From the NCBI GenBank assembly GCA_937879855.1, contig CALFMO010000062.1:75254-139253 (forward strand): a stretch of DNA of 64,000 nt. Reading direction: 5' to 3'. Shown here piece by piece: positions 25,629-34,206 of the stretch. The translations under genes were made by a program, and so were the position numbers. Positions within the stretch are counted from its first letter, which is position 1. Every line of letters starts with the position of its first letter. The stretch is from an uncultured Acidobacteriaceae bacterium. Lineage in GTDB: Bacteria > Acidobacteriota > Terriglobia > Terriglobales > Acidobacteriaceae. The notes beneath the pieces are model-generated. The model did no database searches, was not told where the DNA came from, and saw only the letters and a program-made list of their open reading frames with translations.

Positions 25629-26774
25629 CTATGCTGCGGCGGGAGAGGGGTCGGTTACCTCTACCGGATTGGATTGCGAGGGAATCGCGTCCACCGGGAG
25701 CCGGACCATGACTACGGTGCCGCTGCCGTCGGAATCGATTTCGAGCGTACCGCCTAGTTGGCGGAGGCGTTCTCTCATGCCTCGGATCCCGACTCCAGGA
25801 GTGCCGGTGGTGGCCATTTCTTGCTGCTTTTCAGCGGGGATGCCTTTGCCCTTGTCGGCGACCTCGACGAACACCTGGTGGTCGCGCTGGCGGAGGCGAA
25901 TCTTGGCGATGGGGCTGCCGGAATGGCGGTGAATGTTGGTGAGGCATTCCTGGATCACGCGAAAGATAGCAGTCTCCGACTCGCGGGTCAGGCGCACGAA
26001 ATCGTCGGGGAGATCGAGATCAACATTGATTTTGCTGCGCAGAGAGAATCCATCTACATACCAGCGAAGGGCCGACGACAGGCCTGCTTCGTCGAGCAGA
26101 GGCGGATGCAGCAGGTGGGAAATGGTGCGGACTTCGCTGGTCATCTCGTGAACCAGATTTTCGCTGTCGGCGAGGGCATTGGCGGTTTTGGACAGACGCT
26201 CAATGTCGGCGCGCACCGCGGACAGGTTCATGTTCAGAGCTGCCAGCATCTGTCCCACGCTGTCGTGTAGTTCGCGAGCAATGCGGCGACGCTCATCATC
26301 CTGCAACTGGAGCAGCCGGGCAGAGAGTTTGCGCAGATTCTGATTGGCGCAGTCGAGGTCGGCGGTGCGTTCCTGAACGCGGCTTTCAAGTTCTCCTTGT
26401 GCTTTAACCAGCGTTTCATTGTGGCGGCGACGCGTTTCCGCCAAGGCCACGACAATGATCGAGGAACACAGAAATGCCAGAAGAAGAATCGACTCCGGAA
26501 GGGTCGGAACACGGAAGGCATGAAGGGTCGTAAGAGCGCCATACGTTGCACCCGCGAGGCCCAGCCCAATCGCAAGCAGGCATGGCCCGATGCCGCAGTA
26601 CCAGGCTGCGAAGGCTACGGCGGGTAAAAGCAGCAGAAAGACGGCGCGGTCGCCGACGAACGGGTTCAGGCCGGTACTAAGCAGAAGTGCAAGCAGGACC
26701 GCAGCCGTCGCGAGGGCGTAACGGAGCGGAGCGCTTCCTGAGATTCGCGCAGCCAAAGAAGATCTGGTCCCCAT
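25629..26774 (-). CDS. NarL-type sensor histidine kinase, orphan
   Basis: A 381-residue kinase (ATG 26774; GTG 26780 is an alternative). The N-terminal third is a membrane domain of about four helices, from YALATAAVLLALLLSTGL to ILLLAFLCSSIIVVALAE. A coiled linker follows, then the HisKA_3 phosphoacceptor His in ERRRIARELHDSVGQMLAA, and a HATPase with IQECLTNIHRHS, DKGKGIP and GVGIRGMRERLRQLGG. It would phosphorylate a LuxR/NarL response regulator, but none is encoded nearby. The signal is unknown. Confidence 0.9.
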   Translation of the reverse strand: MGTRSSLAARISGSAPLRYALATAAVLLALLLSTGLNPFVGDRAVFLLLLPAVAFAAWYCGIGPCLLAIGLGLAGATYGALTTLHAFRVPTLPESILLLAFLCSSIIVVALAETRRRHNETLVKAQGELESRVQERTADLDCANQNLRKLSARLLQLQDDERRRIARELHDSVGQMLAALNMNLSAVRADIERLSKTANALADSENLVHEMTSEVRTISHLLHPPLLDEAGLSSALRWYVDGFSLRSKINVDLDLPDDFVRLTRESETAIFRVIQECLTNIHRHSGSPIAKIRLRQRDHQVFVEVADKGKGIPAEKQQEMATTGTPGVGIRGMRERLRQLGGTLEIDSDGSGTVVMVRLPVDAIPSQSNPVEVTDPSPAAA

Positions 26775-26951
26775 AATCACAGCCCCAAGTTCGAGCCCAT
26801 GGCAGAAGGGCGAACTGCAAAAAAGCCGACAGTGCCAATGTGGACCATGATATCAGGAACGTTAAACGAGGTGAACCCCAAAAAGCTCTTTTGTCCAATT
26901 ACTTTTCGGCGAGCCTTTCGCCCGTTCTTCGTAATCCAGACTTGCCAGAAG

Positions 26952-27000
26952 ATTGCAGGGGTCTTCCGGTCCGCAAAGAGCGCGAGCCTCAGGATGACAC
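26952..27000. repeat. Half GTCATCCTGAGC element
   Basis: GATTGCAGGGGTCTTCCGG ... CGAGCCTCAGGATGACA, in the ~320-bp gap between the kinase and the divergent peptidase gene. Nothing else is evident in that gap. Confidence 0.55.
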
Positions 27001-27093
27001 TCGGAATAAGTGGTCTTGATCGAACCGCGTCTTCCGCAAAGGCTTGTGTATCTGGTAGGCTGCGCTTTCCGTTCCCGGGAGGAAAACAGAAAA

Positions 27094-28866
27094 ATGTCAT
27101 GGCAGAAAGTTTCGTATTCCACGGTTGCAATGGTGCTGTGCCTCAGCTTTTCGGTATCCGCGGCGGAGAAGAAGTCAAAAGATGCGAAGGGCGATGAGGC
27201 TAGCAAGCCATCGTACGAATTGCCGCAGCCTGCGACCGAGAATCTGGATTACACCATGTACCAGCGCATTCGCGATGAGGGGCTCTCGCACTCGCACGTG
27301 ATGGAGTATGCGTCCGGGCTGATGGATGGTATTGGGCCGCGGTTGACCGGATCTCCGAACCTGAAGCGGGCCAATGAGTGGACCCGCGACCAGTTGGCCG
27401 CGATGGGATGCAGCAATGCGCATCTCGAGGATTGGGGCGAGTTTGGCATGGGCTGGCGGCAGCTGAATACCTGGGTGCGGATGTCGGCGCCGGACACGGC
27501 GGTGTTCATCGCGCAGGCGTCGCCCTGGTCGCCGTCGAGTAAAGGGCCGATCAACGGGCAAGCGGTTTGGGTGAATGCGAAAGACGAGAAGGAGTTGGAG
27601 CAATACAAGGGCAAGCTGGCTGGGAAAGTCGTCTTCTTCGGCGAGATGCGCGATGTGAAGCCGGTGGACAAACCGTTGTTTGAGCGTAGAGACGAGGCCA
27701 ATCTCAAACAACTGGCTGAGTATCCGGTGCGCGTGGGAGAGCCGGAGCGACAGTTCCAGGAGTTCATCAAGCGGCTGGAATTCCGTGAGAGGTCGGGACA
27801 GTTTTTTGCCGCCGAGCATGCCGTTGGGATTGTGGTTCCGAGCCGCGATGGGCGAAACAACGGCGGATCCGGGGGAACGATTTTTGACGACGGCGGCGGG
27901 GGGATGGGTTGGTTCGCGTATCAGCGGGAGCACGCCGAGCCGCTGCCGATCGTGGTGATGGCAATTGAGAACTACGGACGCGTGTACCGGTTGCTGAAGG
28001 CGAACGTTCCGGTCACAGTCGAGATGGATGTGGAGACGGAGTTTAGCGGCGACCACGAACACGGCTTCGATACGATTGCGGAAATCCCGGGCACCGATCC
28101 TAAGCTGAAAGAAGAAGTGGTGATGGTCGGTGGACATTTGGATTCGTGGGCGTCCGCTACGGGAGCGACTGACAACGGAGCGGGCACCGTGGTGGCGTTG
28201 GAAGTGATGCGCATTCTGAATGCCTTGCATGTGCAGCCGCGGCGGACGATTCGCGTGGGACTGTGGACGGGGGAAGAGCAGGGTGAATTTGGATCGTACG
28301 GATACGTGAAGCAGCATTTTGGGTTTGTGCCGCTGTCGACCGAGGTGGAGCAGTTGAAGTTGCCGGACTTTTTGCGAAAGCCTGCCGGGCCGGTGCAATT
28401 GAAACCCGAGCAGCAGAAAATTTCGGGATATTTCAACGTGGATAATGGTTCGGGAAAAATTCGCGGCGTCTTCCTGCAGGAGAATGCCGCGGTGGCGCCT
28501 ATTTTTCAGCAATGGATCGCGCCCTTGCAGGATCTGGGCGTGAGCACGCTAACCATGCGGAACACGGGCGGAACCGATCACGAAGCCTTCGACTCGGTGG
28601 GCGTACCGGGGTTCCAATTCATTCAGGATGGGCTCGATTACGGATCGCGCACGCATCATTCCAACATGGATACATACGAACGCTTGCAACCGGATGATCT
28701 GGCGCAGGCGGCGGTGGTGGAGGCGATTTTTGTTTACAACACGGCGATGCGGGACCAGATGCTGCCGCGGAAGCCGTTGCCGCATCCGGAACTGGAAGAG
28801 CAGCGCAAGGCTCCGTTGAAGAACGTGATGCCGGGGTCCGAGGAAATGAAGGAGGGGGAGAAATAG
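27094..28866 (+). CDS. Secreted M28-family zinc aminopeptidase
   Basis: The start is ATG 27094, preceded by GGAGG; an in-frame ATG at 27010 has no ribosome site and would hide the signal peptide. The 590-residue product begins with signal peptide MSWQKVSYSTVAMVLCLSFSVSA. A PA-like insert domain precedes the M28 catalytic domain, whose zinc residues lie in VGGHLDSW, TDNGAGTVVALE, WTGEEQGEFGSYGY, FNVDNGSG and RTHHSNMDTYER. It cleaves N-terminal residues from peptides outside the cytoplasm. Many acidobacteria encode several such exopeptidases. It stands alone. Confidence 0.9.
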   Translation: MSWQKVSYSTVAMVLCLSFSVSAAEKKSKDAKGDEASKPSYELPQPATENLDYTMYQRIRDEGLSHSHVMEYASGLMDGIGPRLTGSPNLKRANEWTRDQLAAMGCSNAHLEDWGEFGMGWRQLNTWVRMSAPDTAVFIAQASPWSPSSKGPINGQAVWVNAKDEKELEQYKGKLAGKVVFFGEMRDVKPVDKPLFERRDEANLKQLAEYPVRVGEPERQFQEFIKRLEFRERSGQFFAAEHAVGIVVPSRDGRNNGGSGGTIFDDGGGGMGWFAYQREHAEPLPIVVMAIENYGRVYRLLKANVPVTVEMDVETEFSGDHEHGFDTIAEIPGTDPKLKEEVVMVGGHLDSWASATGATDNGAGTVVALEVMRILNALHVQPRRTIRVGLWTGEEQGEFGSYGYVKQHFGFVPLSTEVEQLKLPDFLRKPAGPVQLKPEQQKISGYFNVDNGSGKIRGVFLQENAAVAPIFQQWIAPLQDLGVSTLTMRNTGGTDHEAFDSVGVPGFQFIQDGLDYGSRTHHSNMDTYERLQPDDLAQAAVVEAIFVYNTAMRDQMLPRKPLPHPELEEQRKAPLKNVMPGSEEMKEGEK

Positions 28867-28897
28867 GGTAGAAGCGCCTAGACCTCGCCCTAGTCTG

Positions 28898-28940
28898 CCC
28901 CCGGACGAATGCGTCCGGGGCCACGTGTGCTGAGGCACGT
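28898..28940. repeat. GC-rich hairpins after the peptidase gene
   Basis: CCCCGGACG (28899-28907) pairs with CGTCCGGGG (28912-28920) around AATG; a weaker ACGTG/CACGT stem follows. It could stop transcription before the downstream oxidoreductase pair; no T-run. Confidence 0.5.
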
Positions 28941-29017
28941 CTCTACAAATCCTGTAAACGCAAACCTTCTTGGCGTAGCCTCGTCTAACCCGATATCTTC
29001 CTGTCTGGGAGTCTCCC

Positions 29018-29482
29018 ATGGCTGCGATTCATTTGGTGATCAATAACCGTGCGCATGAGGTGGAGGTCGCTTCCGACACGCCTCTGTTGTGGGTTCTGCG
29101 CGACAAACTCAATTTGACCGGCACGAAGTATGGATGCGGGATGGGCCTGTGCGGAGCATGCACGGTGCATCTGGATGGCGAGGCGGTGCGCGCGTGCCAG
29201 ACCCCGATCTCGTCGGTGGGGGCGAAAAAAGTGACGACTATCGAGGGGTTGTCGGCGGATAACACGCATCCAGTGCAGCGGGCATGGATCGCGGAGCAGG
29301 TACCGCAGTGCGGATACTGCCAGACGGGTCAGATCATGTCGGCAGCGGCGCTGCTGGCGAAGACTCCCAAGCCAACGGACGATCAAATCGATTCTGCAAT
29401 GGTAGGGAACTTGTGCCGCTGCGGGATGTATCAACGGATTCGGCGGGCAATTCATCGTGCCAGCGCTGAGAAAGGAGCATAA
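29018..29482 (+). CDS. 2Fe-2S subunit of molybdenum hydroxylase, IorA-like (copy 2)
   Basis: A 154-residue 2Fe-2S protein with clusters in GCGMGLCGACTVHLDG and CGYCQTGQIM ... NLCRCGMYQRI. It is clearly paralogous to the protein encoded at 21974-22441: most residues are the same, including PQCGYCQTGQIMSAA. It passes electrons from the molybdenum site to an unknown acceptor. The large-subunit gene begins 2 bp after the stop. Confidence 0.92.
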   Translation: MAAIHLVINNRAHEVEVASDTPLLWVLRDKLNLTGTKYGCGMGLCGACTVHLDGEAVRACQTPISSVGAKKVTTIEGLSADNTHPVQRAWIAEQVPQCGYCQTGQIMSAAALLAKTPKPTDDQIDSAMVGNLCRCGMYQRIRRAIHRASAEKGA

Positions 29483-29484
29483 CG

Positions 29485-31677
29485 ATGGACATCAGTCGCC
29501 GACAGTTCGTGGTGGGAGGAGCGGTTGCGGGTGCGGGCTTAGTGATTGGCGTGCGCCTCCCGGGATCGTTGCTGCAGGCGCAGGAATCCGCTCCGGGAGC
29601 GAAGAAGGCTGCGCCGAATCCGTTTGACGCGTACGTGCATGTGAAGCCGGACGGGCATATCACGCTGATCGTGGCGAAGTCAGAGATGGGGCAGGGAATC
29701 AAGACCGGATTGGCGATGATTCTGGCGGAAGAGGCGGAAGTCGATTTCAGTTCGGTGAGCGTGGAGCAGGCGGAGACGCGGCCAGATATTTATACGCACA
29801 TGGGAACGGGCGGAAGCGGGAGCACGCGGCAGAATTTCACGCCGCTGCGGCGGGCGGGAGCAACCGTACGCCTGTTGATGATTACGGCGGCGGCGGCGAA
29901 ATGGAACGTGCCGCCAGCGGAATGCGAAGCGCAGAAGGGAATGGTGCTACACGAAAAATCCGATCGCAAGGCGAGCTACGGAGAATTGATAGAGGCGGCG
30001 CGAAAATTGCCGCTGCCGGATCCGGAGAAGGTGGAAGTCAAAGATGAGGCTGATTTCCAATTGATCGGGCATGTGACGCCGAGAGTGGATGTGCTGTCGA
30101 AGGTGGATGGCACGGCGCAGTTTGGAATTGATGTGCGGGTTCCGGAGATGGTGTTTGCGGTGGTGGCGCGGTGTCCGACGTTTGGGGGCAAGGCGGCGCA
30201 TTTCGATGCGGGCAAGACGAAGGCAGTGCCGGGAGTGCTCAATGTTTTTGAAATTCCGGCGACGGGCGCGAGGATGTTCACAGCCGGCGGAGTCGTCGTG
30301 GTGGCCGATTCTACGTGGGCTGCGATGAAAGGGCGGGACGCGCTTGAGATCACCTGGGACCGCGGTTCGGCGGCTTCGGAATCGAGCGAGGGGATGCGGG
30401 GGGCGTTGCGCAGCGCGGCTGGAAAACCCGGAACGCGACTGCGTAACGACGGCGATGTAGATGCAGCGCTTTCGAATGGAGTGAAAAAAGTGGAGGCGTT
30501 GTACGAATTGCCGCTCTTGGCGCACGCGACCATGGAGCCGATGAACATTACCGCACAGGTGCGTGGCAGCGGGGCGGAGGTGTGGGCGCCAACGCAATCG
30601 CCGGATTGGGTGCAAGGAACGGTGGCGGAAGTGCTGGGACTCAAACCCGACAAAGTTGTGGTGCATACCACCCTGATGGGCGGCGGATTCGGGCGACGGT
30701 ATATGGCCGACTATCCGGCGGAAGTGGCGCAGATCGCGAAGGCGGTGGGCAAGCCGGTGCAGTTGGTGTGGACGCGTGAAGATGATATGACGCATGACTT
30801 CTACCGTCCGGCGACGTGCCATCGCATGCGCGGCGCGGTGGATGGGAATGGGAGACCGGTGGCGTGGTTTCACACGCTGGCTTCGGCTTCGATTAAGGGC
30901 TATTGGGATCCGAAGGGCGATCCGGCAGAGGATGAATCGGGCGGGGCGAGGCAAATGCCGTACGCAATTCCGAATATGCGAATGGAGTTTAACGGTGTGA
31001 CCAGTGCGGTGCCGCGGGCGTGGTGGCGGTCGGTGGAGCATTCTTTCAACGGTTTTGCGGTAGAGAGTTTCATCGATGAGTTGGCAGCGGCGGCCGGACA
31101 GGATCCGGTGCAATTCCGCAAAAGTCTTCTGGTGAAAGCGCCGGACTGGAAGCCGAGGTTCGAAGATGATCCCGATCCGGCGCGTCTGTTGGGCGTGTTG
31201 AACCTGGTTGCGGAAAAATCGGAATGGGCGAAGCCTTTGCCCAAAGGCAAGGGTAGAGGCGTGGCTGCGTATCATTCCTTCGGAAGCTACTTTGCGGAAG
31301 TGGCCGAAGTGACAGTGAAGGGCGAGAAATTCACGATCGATCGCATTGTGGCGGCGGTGGATTGCGGGCAGGTCGTGAATCCGGAGTCAGTGCGCTCGCA
31401 GACGGAGGGCGCGATCATTTACGGGCTAAGCGCCGCGCTGAAAAATGAAATCACGATCAAGAATGGCGCGGTGGAACAAACTAATTTTGATGGGTACGAT
31501 CCGTTACGGATCAATGAGGCGCCGCCGATCGAAGTGCACTTGCTCACTAGTAAAGAAGATCCCGGGGGAATGGGGGAACCGGGGCTGCCGCCGATTGCGC
31601 CGGCAGTAGCGAATGCGATATTTGCGGCTTCAGGGCAGCGGCTGCGGCGGTTGCCGCTTCAAATGAAGGCAGCGTGA
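29485..31677 (+). CDS. Molybdenum hydroxylase large subunit, IorB-like, Tat-exported (copy 2)
   Basis: A 730-residue molybdopterin subunit with a Tat signal (MDISRRQFVVGGAVAGAG). Cofactor-domain blocks are KSEMGQGIKTGLAMILAEE, MGTGGSGSTRQNFTPLRRAG, LMGGGFGRRYMADYPAEVAQ, VWTREDDMTHDFYRPATCHR and GMGEPGLPPIAPAVANAIF. It is related to but clearly diverged from copy 1, so substrates probably differ. AAGGAG lies 8 nt upstream. Periplasmic oxidation of N-heterocycles or aldehydes is the family role; no dedicated electron acceptor or Mo-insertion factor is present nearby. Confidence 0.9.
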   Translation: MDISRRQFVVGGAVAGAGLVIGVRLPGSLLQAQESAPGAKKAAPNPFDAYVHVKPDGHITLIVAKSEMGQGIKTGLAMILAEEAEVDFSSVSVEQAETRPDIYTHMGTGGSGSTRQNFTPLRRAGATVRLLMITAAAAKWNVPPAECEAQKGMVLHEKSDRKASYGELIEAARKLPLPDPEKVEVKDEADFQLIGHVTPRVDVLSKVDGTAQFGIDVRVPEMVFAVVARCPTFGGKAAHFDAGKTKAVPGVLNVFEIPATGARMFTAGGVVVVADSTWAAMKGRDALEITWDRGSAASESSEGMRGALRSAAGKPGTRLRNDGDVDAALSNGVKKVEALYELPLLAHATMEPMNITAQVRGSGAEVWAPTQSPDWVQGTVAEVLGLKPDKVVVHTTLMGGGFGRRYMADYPAEVAQIAKAVGKPVQLVWTREDDMTHDFYRPATCHRMRGAVDGNGRPVAWFHTLASASIKGYWDPKGDPAEDESGGARQMPYAIPNMRMEFNGVTSAVPRAWWRSVEHSFNGFAVESFIDELAAAAGQDPVQFRKSLLVKAPDWKPRFEDDPDPARLLGVLNLVAEKSEWAKPLPKGKGRGVAAYHSFGSYFAEVAEVTVKGEKFTIDRIVAAVDCGQVVNPESVRSQTEGAIIYGLSAALKNEITIKNGAVEQTNFDGYDPLRINEAPPIEVHLLTSKEDPGGMGEPGLPPIAPAVANAIFAASGQRLRRLPLQMKAA

Positions 31678-31880
31678 GGGAATTTCTTTGATGAGATGTT
31701 CTCCGCGGGCTTTGCGATTAAAAGCTTTTGACCGCGGAGGGCGCGGAGGGATCGCGGAGAAAACAAAAAGCCGGGCTGCGCCCGGCGGACAGCCGAGGGC
31801 GGCTGTCCCCACACAATACTCGCAAACGCCACCGGGCAGCGTTCACTCTATGAGTCCGCGCTTCACACTTAACGCCGGGG

Positions 31881-32249
31881 TTAGCGCGGAGCTTCTTCCA
31901 GCATTCCTTGTTCCAGCTTCTCCTGACATTCGATGCAATGACGTGTCCAGGGAACAGCTTCCAGGCGCTTGGCGTTGATTTCTTTGCCGCAGTGGATGCA
32001 TTCCCCGAAGCTGCCTTCGCGGATGCGGACAAGAGCCTTTTCGACCATCTGCAAAGTCTGGCGGTCGTTATTGCTCTGGCTGAACAAAAATTCTTTAGTG
32101 TAGGAACTGGCAGCGCGGTCGGCGATATCCTGAGCAGTATCCTCGTCGGCGGAGCGGCCGTCGGCCTGGGTCCGATTCACGGTGCGGCGCAGTTCCTGCT
32201 GCCGCGTCTCTAAACGTTTTTTGAATGCTTCCAGCTTCTTCTTATCCAT
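31881..32249 (-). CDS. DksA/TraR-family zinc-finger protein
   Basis: A 122-residue protein with the DksA/TraR layout: a helical coiled-coil N-terminus (MDKKKLEAFKKRLETRQQELR), an acidic patch (SADEDTAQDIADRAASSY) and a C-terminal C4 zinc finger, CIHCG ... CIECQ. Members bind the RNA polymerase secondary channel and mediate stringent-type control, or act as general stress factors. Length fits the shorter DksA-like forms. It stands alone. Confidence 0.88.
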   Translation of the reverse strand: MDKKKLEAFKKRLETRQQELRRTVNRTQADGRSADEDTAQDIADRAASSYTKEFLFSQSNNDRQTLQMVEKALVRIREGSFGECIHCGKEINAKRLEAVPWTRHCIECQEKLEQGMLEEAPR

Positions 32250-32584
32250 AGGTCACATCTGCCCGATTAATCCTAAAAATTGCTTTCACTTCCTCAAATT
32301 CCGAGGACGCCCCATATCAGAGGCGTCCGTGGTCTTAAGGCCAAACGAAGATGATAAGCGCCAAAATTATGATGCGTCAACCGCTCGGAAGGGTGCCGCA
32401 TGACTGAGAGACCGCTGGACACGGCACCAGAGCCAACCCTTCTTCTGCAAGCCGCTTCTAAGGGCTCTTGGGAGCGATCAAACTACAGACGGCGTTGGGA
32501 GATGTGGCTTGCTTCCGCAATAAGAAAGCCAGCAGGTATGCTGGCTTAAGATGCTCTCGCGGATTTTCCCGCTGAAGAGTGTCT
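32250..32584. other. Intergenic region with terminator
   Basis: No gene seen. It holds the upstream region of the DksA-like gene and, at its right end, the terminator of the tandem-cupin gene. Confidence 0.6.
32518..32547 (-). terminator. Rho-independent terminator of the tandem-cupin gene
   Basis: A perfect 9-bp stem AAGCCAGCA/TGCTGGCTT (32526-32547) with loop GGTA. Read on the minus strand it is followed by a T-rich TTTCTTATT, 38 bp after the cupin stop. Confidence 0.75.
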
Positions 32585-33310
32585 TTACTCCCCCGTTCTT
32601 TTGGCGCCGGGCGCGCCGCCCTTCATCTCCACCAAAATACCCTCGAAGGCTTTGTCACCGGTGTTCTGCACAGAATGCTGAGTCGCCTGTCTCCAGCGCG
32701 TTTCTCCGGCTTTCCCACTGCTTGCTGCAGACTTACTGTCCGGAGTAGTGACATTTGCCTTGCTATCGGTGAGAAATATCTGCACGTTGTCCGGATGTCC
32801 GTGCACGGCAGATTTTTCTCCTGCCTCGTAGTGATAGCGCACGACCTTCACTTGGTCGTTCTCAAACTCCACTTTGGCATGCTTCGGATCCGCTGTTGAT
32901 TCTTCGATCGCACCGGCGGGGAGCGCAGATGATGGCTTCTTCGGTTCCACCAGGATGCCTTCAATCGGCGTGTCTCCGGTATTCTCCACCATGTGCGTTG
33001 TGGCGCCGCGCCATGCGACTGCTCCGGCTTTGCCGTGTACCTCGGTCGTCTTGCCATCGGGCGTAGTGAATTTAGCATTCACATCCGTCAGGGCGATGTT
33101 CACATTGTTGGGATGGCTGTGGTTGGCCGTTTTATCGCCAGGCGCAATTTTGTAGCGGACAACTCGTACCTGGTCGTTCTCAAACTCCACTTTGTGGTGC
33201 GAGGCATCGGCCTTGACGGAGTCGAGGTCCTGCGCCACAGCGCGCGGCACATCGTGGCAGGTCAATCCGAGCGCAACTATCAACGCCGCACTCCATATCT
33301 GCAAACGCAT
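32585..33310 (-). CDS. Exported protein with two tandem cupin domains
   Basis: ATG 33310 is chosen because AGGAGG lies 6 nt upstream. The 241-residue product has a signal peptide (MRLQIWSAALIVALGLTCHDVPRAVA) and two repeated cupin units, each opening HxKVEFENDQVxVVRY. The first has NHSHPNNVNIALTD and the second VHGHPDNVQIFLTD. The HxHP pairs may bind metal. The repeats are so alike that an internal duplication is certain. Enzymatic role unknown. It is transcribed alone and ends at a strong terminator. Confidence 0.8.
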   Translation of the reverse strand: MRLQIWSAALIVALGLTCHDVPRAVAQDLDSVKADASHHKVEFENDQVRVVRYKIAPGDKTANHSHPNNVNIALTDVNAKFTTPDGKTTEVHGKAGAVAWRGATTHMVENTGDTPIEGILVEPKKPSSALPAGAIEESTADPKHAKVEFENDQVKVVRYHYEAGEKSAVHGHPDNVQIFLTDSKANVTTPDSKSAASSGKAGETRWRQATQHSVQNTGDKAFEGILVEMKGGAPGAKRTGE

Positions 33311-33635
33311 GCACCACCTCCTGGACACGCGAATTGTACTCCAAACGGAGTCTCATGGAGCTAGTCCCATGAGCCTGCAATGACGCCGACGGGCATGTGT
33401 CAAATGCGCAAGCGCAAAAAGGTTTGCTTTCGTTGCCGCACCGGGTGGCACGAGCCCGCGAGACGGTTGTTAGGGTGAAGCGAATCGGGAGCGGCGCGGG
33501 AACGATGTACAATCTGCGGCGGGGTTCATGAGATAAAAAAAGCACCGCGATTTTAGGGGCGTTTTGATTTTGGCCACGGCACGAGGAACCGAACAATTTT
33601 GTACACCTTCACAGCACACAAGAAAGGAAAAAGCT
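33311..33635. other. Intergenic region, nothing recognised
   Basis: It separates the divergent tandem-cupin gene and the small OB-fold gene. No clear promoter or repeat was found; AAGGAAAAAG near 33621 is the ribosome site of the OB-fold gene. Confidence 0.5.
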
Positions 33636-33842
33636 ATGTCATTGTATGGGGTCTACAGAGGCAGGATCCTGGACAGCACCGATCCTCAGCGTTCTGGGCG
33701 CGCAAAAGTTGAAGTGGAAGGCAGACAGGCGTGGGCGCTGGTCGTCACTACAGGCACCCAGATTCCAGTGGGTACGGCTGTAATCGTTGCGTTCGAACGC
33801 GGTGACCCGAGCTACCCGGTCGTCCTCGGCCGGGTCACGTAA
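33636..33842 (+). CDS. Mini OB-fold protein resembling phage baseplate gpV / VgrG core
   Basis: A 68-residue protein starting at ATG 33636 (AAGGA 9-13 nt upstream). The whole sequence reads as the OB domain of baseplate spike proteins: MSLYGVYRGRILDSTDPQRS, then GRAKVEVEG, WALVV, VPVGTAVIVAFERGDPSYP-like spacing and a VVLGRV end. In spikes this domain sits at the N-terminus of a longer protein; here nothing follows, and no tail or secretion genes are nearby. It is either a domesticated single-domain protein or a relic of a contractile injection system. Confidence 0.7.
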   Translation: MSLYGVYRGRILDSTDPQRSGRAKVEVEGRQAWALVVTTGTQIPVGTAVIVAFERGDPSYPVVLGRVT

Positions 33843-34206
33843 CTAAATTCGATCATCCATCGACGGGATGTTCCATGCATTTGCCGCGCAGCGCAACGGA
33901 GATACCCGCACACGTTTGTGTTTCCACGAGCGACAACGAACGGGATGGCGAGCGCGAGGGAGCCTTGGGGGTCACGCGATCCGAGCGGTAAGGATTGAAA
34001 ACCGAACACTTTACTGGAACTCTGCGAGTTGTCGAGATTTCTCAGCAGGCAGGAGCGAAACCAAAGCTTCAAGTTCGGTTTCTGCTTCATGGCGTGGTCA
34101 ATTGCTTATCGCGATCAGTATGGGTTCGGACAGCGTTCGAAATTCCCCCACGAGTGCTCGGGCGGGCGCGTCCAGCGCGGCAAATTCCACCCGCGCGAGG
34201 ACAGAA
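33843..34206. other. Intergenic region, nothing recognised
   Basis: 364 bp between convergent genes. A long plus-strand frame that extends into the hydrolase gene is antisense to it and lacks protein-like features. Confidence 0.5.

Noticed and set aside
27175..28512. 445-residue minus-strand frame
   Set aside because: Antisense to the M28 peptidase; His/Arg-rich shadow frame of GC-rich DNA.
29947..31275. 442-residue minus-strand frame
   Set aside because: Antisense to the molybdenum hydroxylase large subunit; Arg/His-rich shadow frame.
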